From positions 25,665 to 89,664 of the forward strand of contig NZ_MRCS01000027.1 in assembly GCF_002303925.1 (NCBI RefSeq): a DNA stretch of 64,000 nucleotides. Direction: 5' to 3'. Positions 17,580-25,781 of the stretch are shown here, piece after piece (positions within the stretch are counted from its first letter, which is position 1; each line of letters opens with the position of its first letter). A program made the position numbers and the translations under genes. A model generated the notes under the pieces. The model made no database searches and was not told where the DNA came from. It saw only the letters and a list, made by a program, of their open reading frames with translations. The DNA comes from Pseudomonas sp. ACN8. GTDB lineage: Bacteria > Pseudomonadota > Gammaproteobacteria > Pseudomonadales > Pseudomonadaceae.

Positions 17580-17670
17580 TGTGGGAGCGAGCTTGCTCGC
17601 GATGACGATCTGACATTCACCATTGATGGTGGCTGAAAGACCGCTATCGCGAGCAAGCTCGCTCCCACAT
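17580..17670. repeat. REP pair between bioA and rsmE
   Basis: TGTGGGAGCGAGCTTGCTCGCGAT at 17580 and ATCGCGAGCAAGCTCGCTCCCACA ending at 17669. The interior resembles that of the pair at 59459. Confidence 0.92.
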
Positions 17671-17681
17671 TGACCGCATCA

Positions 17682-19088
17682 TCAGCCCGGATCACGGAAG
17701 CCTGGATGGAAGTCCTTCGGCACTGCCACGCTGACACTGTCACGGGTCGCAATGTCGATCCCTTCGCTGGCCACTTCGGCGAGGAAGTCGATCTGCTCCG
17801 GGGTAATCACATACGGCGGCAGGAAATACACCACGCTACCCAATGGACGCAGTAAAGCACCGCGCTCCAGTGCGTGCTGAAACACCTTCAGGCCACGACG
17901 TTCCTGCCATGGGTAAGCTTCCTTGGTGGCCTTGTCCTTGACCATCTCGATGGCCAGCACCATGCCGGTCTGCCGCACTTCGGAAACATTCGGGTGATCG
18001 ACCAGATGCGCCGTGGACGAAGCCATGCGCTGGGCCAAGGCCCTGTTGTTCTCGATGACGTTGTCTTCTTCGAAAATATCCAGGGTCGCCAGGGCCGCCG
18101 CGCACGCCAGCGGGTTGCCGGTGTAGCTGTGGGAGTGCAGGAAGGCGCGCAGGGTCGGGTAGTCGTCGTAGAACGCGCTATAGACTTCGTCTGTGGTCAT
18201 GCACGCCGCCAGTGGCAGATAGCCACCGGTCAGGGCCTTGGACAGGCACAGGAAATCAGGGCGGATGCCGGCCTGTTCGCAGGCGAACATCGTCCCGGTG
18301 CGGCCGAAGCCGACGGCGATTTCGTCGTGGATCAGGTGCACACCATAGCGGTCACAGGCCTCTCGCAGCAGCTTGAGGTATACCGGGTGGTACATGCGCA
18401 TGCCGCCGGCGCCCTGGATCAGCGGCTCGACGATCACTGCCGCGACCGTGTCGTGGTTTTCGGCCAGGGTCTGCTCCATGGCGGCGAACATGTTGCGCGA
18501 ATGTTCTTCCCAGCTCATGCCCTCGGGGCGCAGGTAGCAGTCCGGGCTCGGCACCTTGATGGTGTCCATCAACAGCGCTTTGTAGGTCTCGGTGAACAGC
18601 GGCACGTCGCCCACCGACATCGCCGCCATGGTTTCGCCGTGGTAGCTGTTGGTCAGGGTGACGAAGCGCTTCTTGGCAGGCGTGCCGCGATTGAGCCAGT
18701 AGTGAAAGCTCATTTTCAGCGCGACTTCGATGCAGGACGAGCCGTTATCGGCGTAGAAGCACCGGGTCAGGCCTTCCGGTGTCATCTTCACCAGGCGCTC
18801 GGATAACTCGATCACCGGTTGATGACTGAAGCCGGCAAGGATCACATGTTCGAGCTGGTCGACCTGGTCCTTGATGCGCTGGTTGATCCGCGGGTTGGCA
18901 TGGCCGAACACGTTGACCCACCAGGAGCTGACCGCATCGAGGTAGCGCTTGCCTTCGAAGTCTTCCAGCCACACGCCTTCCCCGCGCTTGATCGGGATCA
19001 GCGGCAGTTGTTCGTGATCTTTCATCTGGGTGCAGGGATGCCACAACACGGCGAGATCGCGTTGCATCCACTGATTATTCAGGCCCAT
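17682..19088 (-). CDS. bioA: Adenosylmethionine-8-amino-7-oxononanoate aminotransferase
   Basis: BioA (468 residues) makes 7,8-diaminononanoate from 7-keto-8-aminononanoate in biotin synthesis, using SAM as amino donor. It is a class III PLP aminotransferase: HPCTQMKDHE near the N terminus is characteristic of BioA, SSWWVNVFGH and YADNGSSCIEVALKM follow, and the PLP-binding lysine lies in LSKALTGGYLPLAA. The ATG at 19088 has AGGAG eight bases upstream; a GTG two codons earlier is less well placed. It is separated from the other biotin genes, as is usual in Pseudomonas. Confidence 0.95.
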   Translation of the reverse strand: MGLNNQWMQRDLAVLWHPCTQMKDHEQLPLIPIKRGEGVWLEDFEGKRYLDAVSSWWVNVFGHANPRINQRIKDQVDQLEHVILAGFSHQPVIELSERLVKMTPEGLTRCFYADNGSSCIEVALKMSFHYWLNRGTPAKKRFVTLTNSYHGETMAAMSVGDVPLFTETYKALLMDTIKVPSPDCYLRPEGMSWEEHSRNMFAAMEQTLAENHDTVAAVIVEPLIQGAGGMRMYHPVYLKLLREACDRYGVHLIHDEIAVGFGRTGTMFACEQAGIRPDFLCLSKALTGGYLPLAACMTTDEVYSAFYDDYPTLRAFLHSHSYTGNPLACAAALATLDIFEEDNVIENNRALAQRMASSTAHLVDHPNVSEVRQTGMVLAIEMVKDKATKEAYPWQERRGLKVFQHALERGALLRPLGSVVYFLPPYVITPEQIDFLAEVASEGIDIATRDSVSVAVPKDFHPGFRDPG

Positions 19089-19311
19089 TTTCACTCTCCT
19101 GGAGGCGGTCCGTGAACTGCGCGGACAAACAATCGCGCAAGCCTATGCAATGCGTGCCACGGGGACAACCCATTGTGTCGAATGAGCTACTTTGTACAGG
19201 CCGATAGACGTTGCTGGCAGGTGTCTGAAGGCTGACGTATCCTTCGCGGCTCTTGAGCCGTCTGGCTCGCAAAAACTGTTGTTTTCCTCGTGTGATTCCG
19301 GAGTTCGCTGA

Positions 19312-21060
19312 ATGTCTGTCGGTTGGCTGCGCGCCTGTGCGCTGGTGATGTTGGGGCTGTTTAGCGTGTCTGCGCTGGCCAAGGATAAAACCGCGATCGT
19401 GATCGGCGGTGGCCTGTCGGGCCTGACTGCCGCGTATGAGCTGCAGAACAAGGGCTGGCAGGTCACCCTGCTGGAAGCCAAGTCGAGCCTGGGCGGCCGT
19501 TCCGGCATGGCCACCAGCGAGTGGATCGGCAACGACAAGGCCCAGCCGGTGCTGAACAAGTACGTATCGACCTTCAAGCTGAGCACCACGCCGGCCCCTG
19601 AATTCGTGCGGACCCCAGGCTACCTGATCGATGGCGAGTATTTCTCCGCCGCCGACCTGGCGACCAAGCAGCCAGCCACCGCCGAGGCGCTCAAACGCTT
19701 CGACAAGACCGTGGACGACCTGGCGCGCTCGATCGACGACCCGCAGAACCCGGCCGCCAACAATACGCTGCACGCACTGGACCAGATGAACGTATCGAAC
19801 TGGCTCGACAAGCAGAACCTGCCGGCCACTGCCCGCCAGTTGATCAACCAGCAGATCCGCACCCGCTACGACGAACCTTCGCGCTTGTCGCTGCTGTATT
19901 TCGCGCAGCAGAGCCGCGTTTACCGTGGCGTCTCCGATCGCGACCTGCGTGCTTCGCGCCTGGTCGGTGGCAGCCCGGTGCTGGCCCAGGCCCTGGTCAA
20001 ACAGCTGAAAACCATCAAGACCAGCTCCCCGGTCTCGTCGATCATTCAGGACAAGGACGGCGTGACCGTCAAAGTCGACAGTGTCGCTTATAAGGCTGAC
20101 TACGTTGTATTGGCCGTGCCACTGCGCGCTCTGAACAAGATCCAGATGACCCCGGCGCTGGACGCCCAGCACCTGGCGGCGATCAAGGGCACCAACTACG
20201 GCTGGCGCGACCAGATCATGCTGAAGTTCAAGACGCCGGTATGGGAATCCAAGGCGCGCATGTCTGGCGAGATCTACAGCAACACCGGCCTGGGCATGTT
20301 GTGGATCGAGCCTGCCCTGAAGGGTGGCGCCAACGTGGTGATCAACCTGTCCGGCGACAACGCGCGGGTGATGCAGGCATTCGGCGACAAGCAGATGGTC
20401 GATCAGGTGTTGATTCGCCTGCATGCGTTCTATCCACAGGCGCGTGGCTCGTTCACTGGTTATGAAATCCGTCGCTACAGCACCGACCCATCGACTGGCG
20501 GCGCCTACCTGGCCTTCGGTCCGGGCCAGATCAGCAAGTTCTGGCGCCTGTGGGAACGCCCTGTTCAGCGCGTAGCCTTCGCTGGCGAACACACCGACAC
20601 TCTGTACCCAGGCACCCTGGAAGGCGCGCTGCGTACCGGTCAACGTGCAGCCGGCCAGGTTGAAGACCTGGCGGCGGGCAAGTCGTTCGAACCGGCGAAA
20701 GTGGGTCCGGCTGCCGCAGCGGCGGGCGCTGGTGCGGTGGTGGCGAAGAAAGGCAATTTCTTCAGCAACCTGTTCGGCGGCTCGGATGACGAGAAGAAGC
20801 CAGAGCCAGTCAAGGCACCTGAGCCGGTAGCACCTGCTCCTGTGCCGGCACCCGCCCCGGCTGTTGCACCGGCTCCGGTCGAAGCACCGAAGCCAGCAAC
20901 CCCGGCAAAAGCCGAGCCAGCCAAGAAGGCTCCGGCGAAACCGGCTGCCAGGACCGAGGCGAAAAAAGCCCCGGCCAAGACACCGGCCAAAAAAGCCGAA
21001 CCGGCGAAGAAGCCGGCTGCCAAATCTGCTGCAACCCCGGCAACGGATACCAAGGCGTAG
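19312..21060 (+). CDS. Exported flavin amine oxidase with a Lys/Ala/Pro-rich C-terminal tail
   Basis: This 582-residue protein starts with a hydrophobic Sec-like signal (residues 1-23, ending SVSALA). A FAD-binding AIVIGGGLSGLTAAYEL and GGRSG motif follow directly, and the C-terminal FAD motif VAFAGEHTDTLYPGTLEGAL shows the flavin monoamine oxidase family. From about residue 460 to 582 it continues with a low-complexity tail of repeated KAPA/KPAA/APAP units resembling AlgP or histone H1 tails. The substrate is unknown. It stands alone between bioA and the cytochrome b561 gene and ends at a clear terminator. Confidence 0.85.
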   Translation: MSVGWLRACALVMLGLFSVSALAKDKTAIVIGGGLSGLTAAYELQNKGWQVTLLEAKSSLGGRSGMATSEWIGNDKAQPVLNKYVSTFKLSTTPAPEFVRTPGYLIDGEYFSAADLATKQPATAEALKRFDKTVDDLARSIDDPQNPAANNTLHALDQMNVSNWLDKQNLPATARQLINQQIRTRYDEPSRLSLLYFAQQSRVYRGVSDRDLRASRLVGGSPVLAQALVKQLKTIKTSSPVSSIIQDKDGVTVKVDSVAYKADYVVLAVPLRALNKIQMTPALDAQHLAAIKGTNYGWRDQIMLKFKTPVWESKARMSGEIYSNTGLGMLWIEPALKGGANVVINLSGDNARVMQAFGDKQMVDQVLIRLHAFYPQARGSFTGYEIRRYSTDPSTGGAYLAFGPGQISKFWRLWERPVQRVAFAGEHTDTLYPGTLEGALRTGQRAAGQVEDLAAGKSFEPAKVGPAAAAAGAGAVVAKKGNFFSNLFGGSDDEKKPEPVKAPEPVAPAPVPAPAPAVAPAPVEAPKPATPAKAEPAKKAPAKPAARTEAKKAPAKTPAKKAEPAKKPAAKSAATPATDTKA

Positions 21061-21074
21061 TAAGCCCCGGGATC

Positions 21075-21107
21075 AAAAAAACGCGGCGTAAATGCCGCGT
21101 TTTTTTA
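21075..21107 (+). terminator. Rho-independent terminator after the amine oxidase gene
   Basis: Stem ACGCGGC (21081-21087) / GCCGCGT (21094-21100) is flanked by an A-run and seven T residues, 20 bp after the stop codon. Confidence 0.93.
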
Positions 21108-21325
21108 TGCCCGGAGAAATCCGGGCACACAAACGAATAAACCTTTGGTAAGAAGTGTTGTTGAATTGGGCTACATTTTTGTACACACATTGGCCTTTAA
21201 TCTTTTCTTAACTCGCCTGTTTCAGACTCTTGATCGTATTTCTCGATATTTCAAAGCAAAATTTTCCGCTTTAATTCGATAGATAACTCGATAGTCTTGG
21301 GCCAGCACTTACAGGGATCTAGGCA

Positions 21326-21877
21326 ATGCAGCTACGTAACTCTACCTCCCGCTACGGCTGGGTCAGCATCTTCATGCACTGGGGCGTGGCAGTGGCCGTG
21401 TTCGGTTTGTTCGCCCTCGGGCTGTGGATGGTCGACCTCGGTTATTACGACCCTTGGCGCAAGGCCGGGCCGGATCTGCACAAGAGCATTGGCTTGATCC
21501 TGCTGGGGGTCATGGTATTGCGTGTGTTGTGGCGCTTCATCAGCCCGCCGCCGCCAACCCTGGCCAGCTACAGCCGCATGACGCGACTGGGCGCCATGCT
21601 CGGCCATGCCTTTCTGTATCTCTGTCTGTTCGCGGTGATGATTGCCGGTTACCTGATTTCCACCGCAGAAGGTGCCGGGATTCCGGTGTTTGACTGGTTT
21701 GAAGTGCCTGCCCTGGTTTCCGGACTGCCGGACCAGGCAGATAACGCCGGTGCGATTCACCTCTACCTGGCGTGGGTGCTGGTAATTTTTTCCGGCCTCC
21801 ATGCGTTGGCAGCATTGAAGCACCACTTTATCGACCATGATGTGACCCTCAAGCGAATGCTGGGTCGCAAAGCCTGA
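21326..21877 (+). CDS. Cytochrome b561 family membrane protein
   Basis: This 183-residue inner-membrane protein has four hydrophobic helices. Conserved histidines for two b hemes are visible in FMHWGVAVAV, DLHKSIGLILLG, GHAFLYLCLF and IHLYLAWVLVIFSGLHALAALKHHF. Family members move electrons between the quinone pool and periplasmic partners. It is 32 bp upstream of a yceI gene, a common pairing, suggesting that the YceI product is its lipid-binding or quinone-related partner. The AT-rich 218 bp after the preceding terminator should hold the promoter. Confidence 0.92.
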   Translation: MQLRNSTSRYGWVSIFMHWGVAVAVFGLFALGLWMVDLGYYDPWRKAGPDLHKSIGLILLGVMVLRVLWRFISPPPPTLASYSRMTRLGAMLGHAFLYLCLFAVMIAGYLISTAEGAGIPVFDWFEVPALVSGLPDQADNAGAIHLYLAWVLVIFSGLHALAALKHHFIDHDVTLKRMLGRKA

Positions 21878-21909
21878 AGTTCAACCTCGACTCCCAAGGA
21901 AAACAAAGC

Positions 21910-22503
21910 ATGTTGAAAAAGACTCTCGCCGCTCTGGCAATCGGTTCTGCTGTTCTGTCTGCCAATGTGATGGCGGCTGACTACACCGTCGACAAGGAAG
22001 GCCAGCACGCCTTCGTTGACTTCAAGATCAGCCACCTGGGCTACAGCTTCATCACCGGTACTTTCAAGGACATCGACGGCAAGTTCAGCTTCGACGCTGC
22101 CAAGCCTGAAGACAGCAAGATCGAGTTCAACGTGAACACCGCCAGCGTCTTCACCAACAACGCTGAACGTGACAAGCACATCTCCAGCAAAGACTTCCTG
22201 AAAGTGGCTGATTTCCCCAAGGCTACTTTCAAGTCCACCAGCGTTAAATCCACTGGCAAAAACGCCGCTGGCAAAGACACTGCTGACGTGAGTGGCGACC
22301 TGACGATTGCTGGCGTAACCAAGCCAGTCGTGGTCAAGGCCACTTTCCTGGGTGAAGGCAAGGATCCATGGGGCGGCTACCGTGCAGGCTTCGAGGGCAC
22401 TACCAGCATCAAGCGTTCCGACTTCGGCAAGATGATGGACCTGGGTCCACAGTCCGACGCGGTTGATCTATACGTCACGTTTGAAGGTGTTAAAGCGAAG
22501 TAA
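21910..22503 (+). CDS. Periplasmic YceI family protein
   Basis: This 197-residue protein has a signal peptide (MLKKTLAALAIGSAVLSANVMA) and the lipocalin-like YceI domain with HAFVDFKISHLGYS at the start and GRAGFEGTTSI-like strands near the end (YRAGFEGTTSIKRSDFG). YceI proteins bind polyisoprenoid or amphiphilic ligands in the periplasm. In P. aeruginosa the homologous locus has been named pasP and reported as a secreted protease, but no protease motif is evident here. It forms an operon with the cytochrome b561 gene and has AAGGAAAAC before its ATG. Confidence 0.9.
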   Translation: MLKKTLAALAIGSAVLSANVMAADYTVDKEGQHAFVDFKISHLGYSFITGTFKDIDGKFSFDAAKPEDSKIEFNVNTASVFTNNAERDKHISSKDFLKVADFPKATFKSTSVKSTGKNAAGKDTADVSGDLTIAGVTKPVVVKATFLGEGKDPWGGYRAGFEGTTSIKRSDFGKMMDLGPQSDAVDLYVTFEGVKAK

Positions 22504-22512
22504 TGCTGAGAC

Positions 22513-22614
22513 TGTAGGAGCGAGCCTGCTCGCGGAAAACCTGAGAGCGCCGCGGAGCATCAGGCTTCCAGTGTTATCGTTGACGACCATCGCGAGCAGG
22601 CTCGCTCCTACAGG
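22513..22614. repeat. REP pair downstream of yceI
   Basis: TGTAGGAGCGAGCCTGCTCGCG (22513) and ATCGCGAGCAGGCTCGCTCCTACA (ending 22612). The right part includes the shared interior TTATCGTTGACGACCAT. Confidence 0.92.
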
Positions 22615-22628
22615 ATTTCATCAGCCAT

Positions 22629-22669
22629 AAAAAAATGCCCCCGATCTCGCGATCAGGGGCATTTTTTAT
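22629..22669. terminator. Bidirectional terminator between yceI and the RNA helicase gene
   Basis: ATGCCCCCGATC (22635) and GATCAGGGGCAT (22651) pair with one mismatch around a TCGC loop, flanked by A- and T-runs, so it can end transcription of both convergent genes. Confidence 0.88.
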
Positions 22670-22681
22670 TTCAGCGATAAC

Positions 22682-24550
22682 TCAGCGATTGCGGGTCAGC
22701 AGTGCTGGTTTTTCACCACGAGGACGGCTTGGCAGTTGATCCAGTTGCTCAGGTGTCGGGAAGCGGTCAGCCTTCGACTCCTTGTGCATGATCTTCGGTG
22801 CGGGACCGCGCGGGTTCTGCACGGCAGGTTCCGAACGCGGCTGGTCGTCACGGGCCGGCCGGCGATTGCGCGAATCTTCGCGGCGGGCCTGGCCGTCGCG
22901 CGGTGCGCCACTGCGAGGACCGCTACGTTTGGCCGGTGGGGTGCCGGTGCTGGCGCCATCGCTGTTGCGCGGACCGTTCTGGCGACCTTGTGGCTTGCCG
23001 GAGCGTGGAGCGCCCGAACCTGCCGCAGTGCCTTGTGCCGGAGCACCCGGACGGCGACCACGGCCTTGCGCCGGTTTCTGCTGCGGCACGTAGTCGACGC
23101 GGTTACCGAAGTTATCGATATCGTCGTCCAGGAACTCGTCCGGGGCACGGTCAGCGGCGGCACGAGGAGGTTGCGATGGACGCTGTTCGCGAGCCGGAGT
23201 GCCTTCACGTGGCTTTTGCTGACGGGCAGGGCGCTCACCGCGCTCGCCGGCCGGTTTTTCCTTACCCTTGTCCTTGCCTTTGTCCTTGCGACCACCGCCG
23301 CCACCGCTGCCGTTCGGACCGTCGCCGCGCGGGCCACGTGGACTGCGTGGGTTGCGCATGTCCGGACGCTCGCGCACTTCAGGCTTTTCCGCCTCGATGG
23401 TGCTGGCATCGAAGCCCATCAGGTCGCCGTCGGCGATTTTCTGCTTGGTCATGCGTTCGATGCTTTTCAGCAGTTTTTCTTCGTCCGGGGCTACCAGCGA
23501 AATCGCCTCGCCCGAACGACCGGCACGGCCGGTACGACCGATGCGATGCACGTAGTCTTCATCGACGTTCGGCAGCTCGAAGTTGACCACGTGTGGCAAC
23601 TGGTCGATGTCCAGGCCGCGAGCGGCGATGTCGGTGGCCACCAGGATGCGCACGGTACCGGCCTTGAAGTCGGCCAAGGCTTTGGTGCGGGCGTTCTGGC
23701 TCTTGTTGCCGTGGATCGCGACGGCGCTCAGACCGTGCTTGTCCAGGTACTCGGCCAGGCGATTGGCGCCGTGCTTGGTGCGGGTGAAGACCAGTACCTG
23801 TTCCCAGGCGCCGGCTGTGATCAGGTGCGCCAGCAAGGCACGCTTGTGGCTGGCGGGCAGGCGGAATACGCGCTGTTCGATACGCTCGACCGTGGTGTTC
23901 GGCGGCGTGACTTCGATGCGTTCCGGGTTGTGCAGCAGCTTGCCGGCAAGGTCGGTGATGTCCTTGGAGAAGGTCGCCGAGAACAGCAGGTTCTGGCGTT
24001 TGGCCGGCAGACGGGCCAGGACCTTCTTCACGTCATGGACGAAGCCCATGTCGAGCATGCGGTCGGCTTCGTCCAGTACGAGGATTTCCACGTGGGACAG
24101 ATCGACGCTGCCTTGGCCGGCCAGGTCGAGCAGGCGGCCAGGGCAGGCCACCAGCACGTCTACGCCACGGGACATGGCCTGAACCTGCGGGTTCATGCCG
24201 ACACCGCCGAAGATGCAGGCGCTGACGAACTTCAGGTCACGGGCATAGACCTTGAAGCTTTCATGCACTTGCGCGGCGAGTTCGCGAGTCGGGGTCAGGA
24301 CCAGTACGCGCGGTTGGCGCGGGCCGTGACGCTGGGATTTGTCCGGGTGACCGTTGGGGAACAACCGCTCCAGGATCGGAAGGGCGAAACCGCCGGTTTT
24401 ACCAGTACCTGTCTGCGCCGCGACCATCAGGTCGCGACCTTGCAACACGGCGGGAATGGCCCGCTGTTGCACCGGAGTAGGCTCGGTATAGCCCGCTGCC
24501 TCGATGGCGCGGACTAAAGCCTCGGAGAGACCGAGGGAAGCAAAGGACAT
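22682..24550 (-). CDS. rhlE: DEAD-box RNA helicase, RhlE type with long basic C-terminal tail
   Basis: This 622-residue ATP-dependent RNA helicase has all core motifs: AAQTGTGKT, PTRELA, LDEADRMLDMG, SATF, ARGLDIDQL and HRIGRTGRAG. The helicase core ends near residue 385. The remaining ~235 residues are low-complexity, rich in Arg, Gly, Pro, Lys and Gln, and probably bind RNA or support RNase E/degradosome contacts. Position beside metF matches the P. aeruginosa helicase called RhlE2, so that orthology is likely. The start MSFASLGL at 24550 is the usual RhlE N terminus; the upstream in-frame extension to 24625 is not. Confidence 0.93.
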   Translation of the reverse strand: MSFASLGLSEALVRAIEAAGYTEPTPVQQRAIPAVLQGRDLMVAAQTGTGKTGGFALPILERLFPNGHPDKSQRHGPRQPRVLVLTPTRELAAQVHESFKVYARDLKFVSACIFGGVGMNPQVQAMSRGVDVLVACPGRLLDLAGQGSVDLSHVEILVLDEADRMLDMGFVHDVKKVLARLPAKRQNLLFSATFSKDITDLAGKLLHNPERIEVTPPNTTVERIEQRVFRLPASHKRALLAHLITAGAWEQVLVFTRTKHGANRLAEYLDKHGLSAVAIHGNKSQNARTKALADFKAGTVRILVATDIAARGLDIDQLPHVVNFELPNVDEDYVHRIGRTGRAGRSGEAISLVAPDEEKLLKSIERMTKQKIADGDLMGFDASTIEAEKPEVRERPDMRNPRSPRGPRGDGPNGSGGGGGRKDKGKDKGKEKPAGERGERPARQQKPREGTPAREQRPSQPPRAAADRAPDEFLDDDIDNFGNRVDYVPQQKPAQGRGRRPGAPAQGTAAGSGAPRSGKPQGRQNGPRNSDGASTGTPPAKRSGPRSGAPRDGQARREDSRNRRPARDDQPRSEPAVQNPRGPAPKIMHKESKADRFPTPEQLDQLPSRPRGEKPALLTRNR

Positions 24551-24772
24551 GAGTAATCCTGTTCTAGTTAGGGCTTGGCCCAATGGGAGTCTTGCCTGGC
24601 GCGAATCGCGTTTAAGAGGACGCAATCCCGTCCGGTCCTGCTGGGTCTCGAAGGCTCGTCTACAAGCGCTCGCGCGGGCTGAAAGCTGCGCAGTAGCGGG
24701 GTTGAGATGCCTTTAACGATTCCGAGCGTCCGGGCGTGAGCCTGGCGGGAAGGCCGGAGTATAACAGAGCAA

Positions 24773-25588
24773 TCACTGCGCGCCGCTTTCCTGCTGCTCA
24801 ACGGTTTTTTCCGCGGCAGCCGTGGCCTTTTCGGTTTTCACGCTGGCTGCCGGTTCCGCGCCGTAGCGGGCACTCAGTTCAGCGTAGGCGGGCTCGCGCT
24901 TGAAACGCTTGAGTTCGGCGCCGAAACGCTGCACCAGCAGGTCCATGCCCGCATTGCGTCGCACCGCGAGAAACTGGCTTTGCTGGCTGATGATCGTGGG
25001 GTTTTCGGTGATCTTGTCGCGGATTCCCAGCTCGTCGAGCAAATGCTGGCCGACCCGGCGGTCAGTGATCAGCAGGTCAATCCGCCCGCGTACCAGTTTT
25101 CCGAAGTTGGCTTCATGGGTGGGGGCCGGCTCGCGGGTGAACAGCGTCGAATCGCTGAAATCCTTGCTGTACAGGTAGCCTGGCGAGGTGCCGATGGTCA
25201 GGCCTTGCAGGTCATCGAGGGTGCGAAACGGATGGGGCCGTTCATTGGCGTAGAACATCACGAACTGGACTTCAGACAGTGGTTCGCTGGGGTAGAGCAG
25301 GGTCGCCTCGCGTTCGTCGCTGTGAAAGATGTCCAGTGCGCCGTCGGCCTGGCCTGATTCAAGCATCGACAGGCAGCGTTTCCATGGCAGGAATTGCCAC
25401 TCCACTTCGATGCCCAGGCGCTTGAAGACAATGGCGGTGGTTTCGTAGTCCAGGCCCAGGGATTTGCCGTTGTCTTCGTACACATAAGGCGCCCACGGCT
25501 CCGTGACAATGCGCAGCTTCTCGCCCCGGGCGGTGAAGCTCAGGCAAGTGAAGACAAGCACGGCGACTAACTGCGTGATCAAAGGCAT
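24773..25588 (-). CDS. Periplasmic solute-binding protein (family 3), orphan
   Basis: This 271-residue protein has a signal peptide (MPLITQLVAVLVFTCLSFTARG) and the polar-amino-acid binding fold: LRIVTEPWAPYVYEDNG, GLDYETTAIVFKRLGIEVEW, SGQADGALDIF. There is no ABC permease or ATPase nearby. The C-terminal ~25 residues are Ala/Lys/Glu-rich and unlike the fold. Ligand unknown. It is transcribed away from metF, separated by a 77-bp inverted repeat. Confidence 0.85.
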   Translation of the reverse strand: MPLITQLVAVLVFTCLSFTARGEKLRIVTEPWAPYVYEDNGKSLGLDYETTAIVFKRLGIEVEWQFLPWKRCLSMLESGQADGALDIFHSDEREATLLYPSEPLSEVQFVMFYANERPHPFRTLDDLQGLTIGTSPGYLYSKDFSDSTLFTREPAPTHEANFGKLVRGRIDLLITDRRVGQHLLDELGIRDKITENPTIISQQSQFLAVRRNAGMDLLVQRFGAELKRFKREPAYAELSARYGAEPAASVKTEKATAAAEKTVEQQESGAQ

Positions 25589-25685
25589 GGGCTTGAGATT
25601 ACGACGAGAAACCGGAAAGAGCCAGAAACTGACCGCAGATGCTCTAACTCCGTGGATTGCCGCACATTAATGGTGCGTTGAAAGC

Positions 25686-25762
25686 AAAAGATCGCAGCCT
25701 GCGACAGTTCCTGCAGGGAATACACATTCCGTGGCAGGAGCTGTCGCAGGCTGCGATCTTTT
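25686..25762. repeat. Second-family REP pair (AAAAGATCGCAGCCTGCGACAG)
   Basis: Arms at 25686-25707 and 25741-25762 are perfect 22-bp inverted copies with core GATCGCAGCCTGCGACAG. They differ from the common GGAGCGAGC repeats of this window. Confidence 0.93.
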
Positions 25763-25781
25763 GATCGTGCTTTAACGACTT

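Noticed and set aside
17533..17616. Longer start for rsmE
   Set aside because: It would place REP sequence inside the protein; the family N terminus starts at the ATG at 17532. Only chpA seems truly to encode a REP.
22736..24517. A 593-residue open frame on the plus strand opposite the RhlE-type helicase
   Set aside because: It has no domain and odd composition; the helicase motifs on the minus strand are unambiguous.
24551..24772. A possible small RNA or riboswitch in the helicase leader
   Set aside because: The stretch contains short GC-rich inverted repeats but I could not assemble a known fold or a clear terminator.
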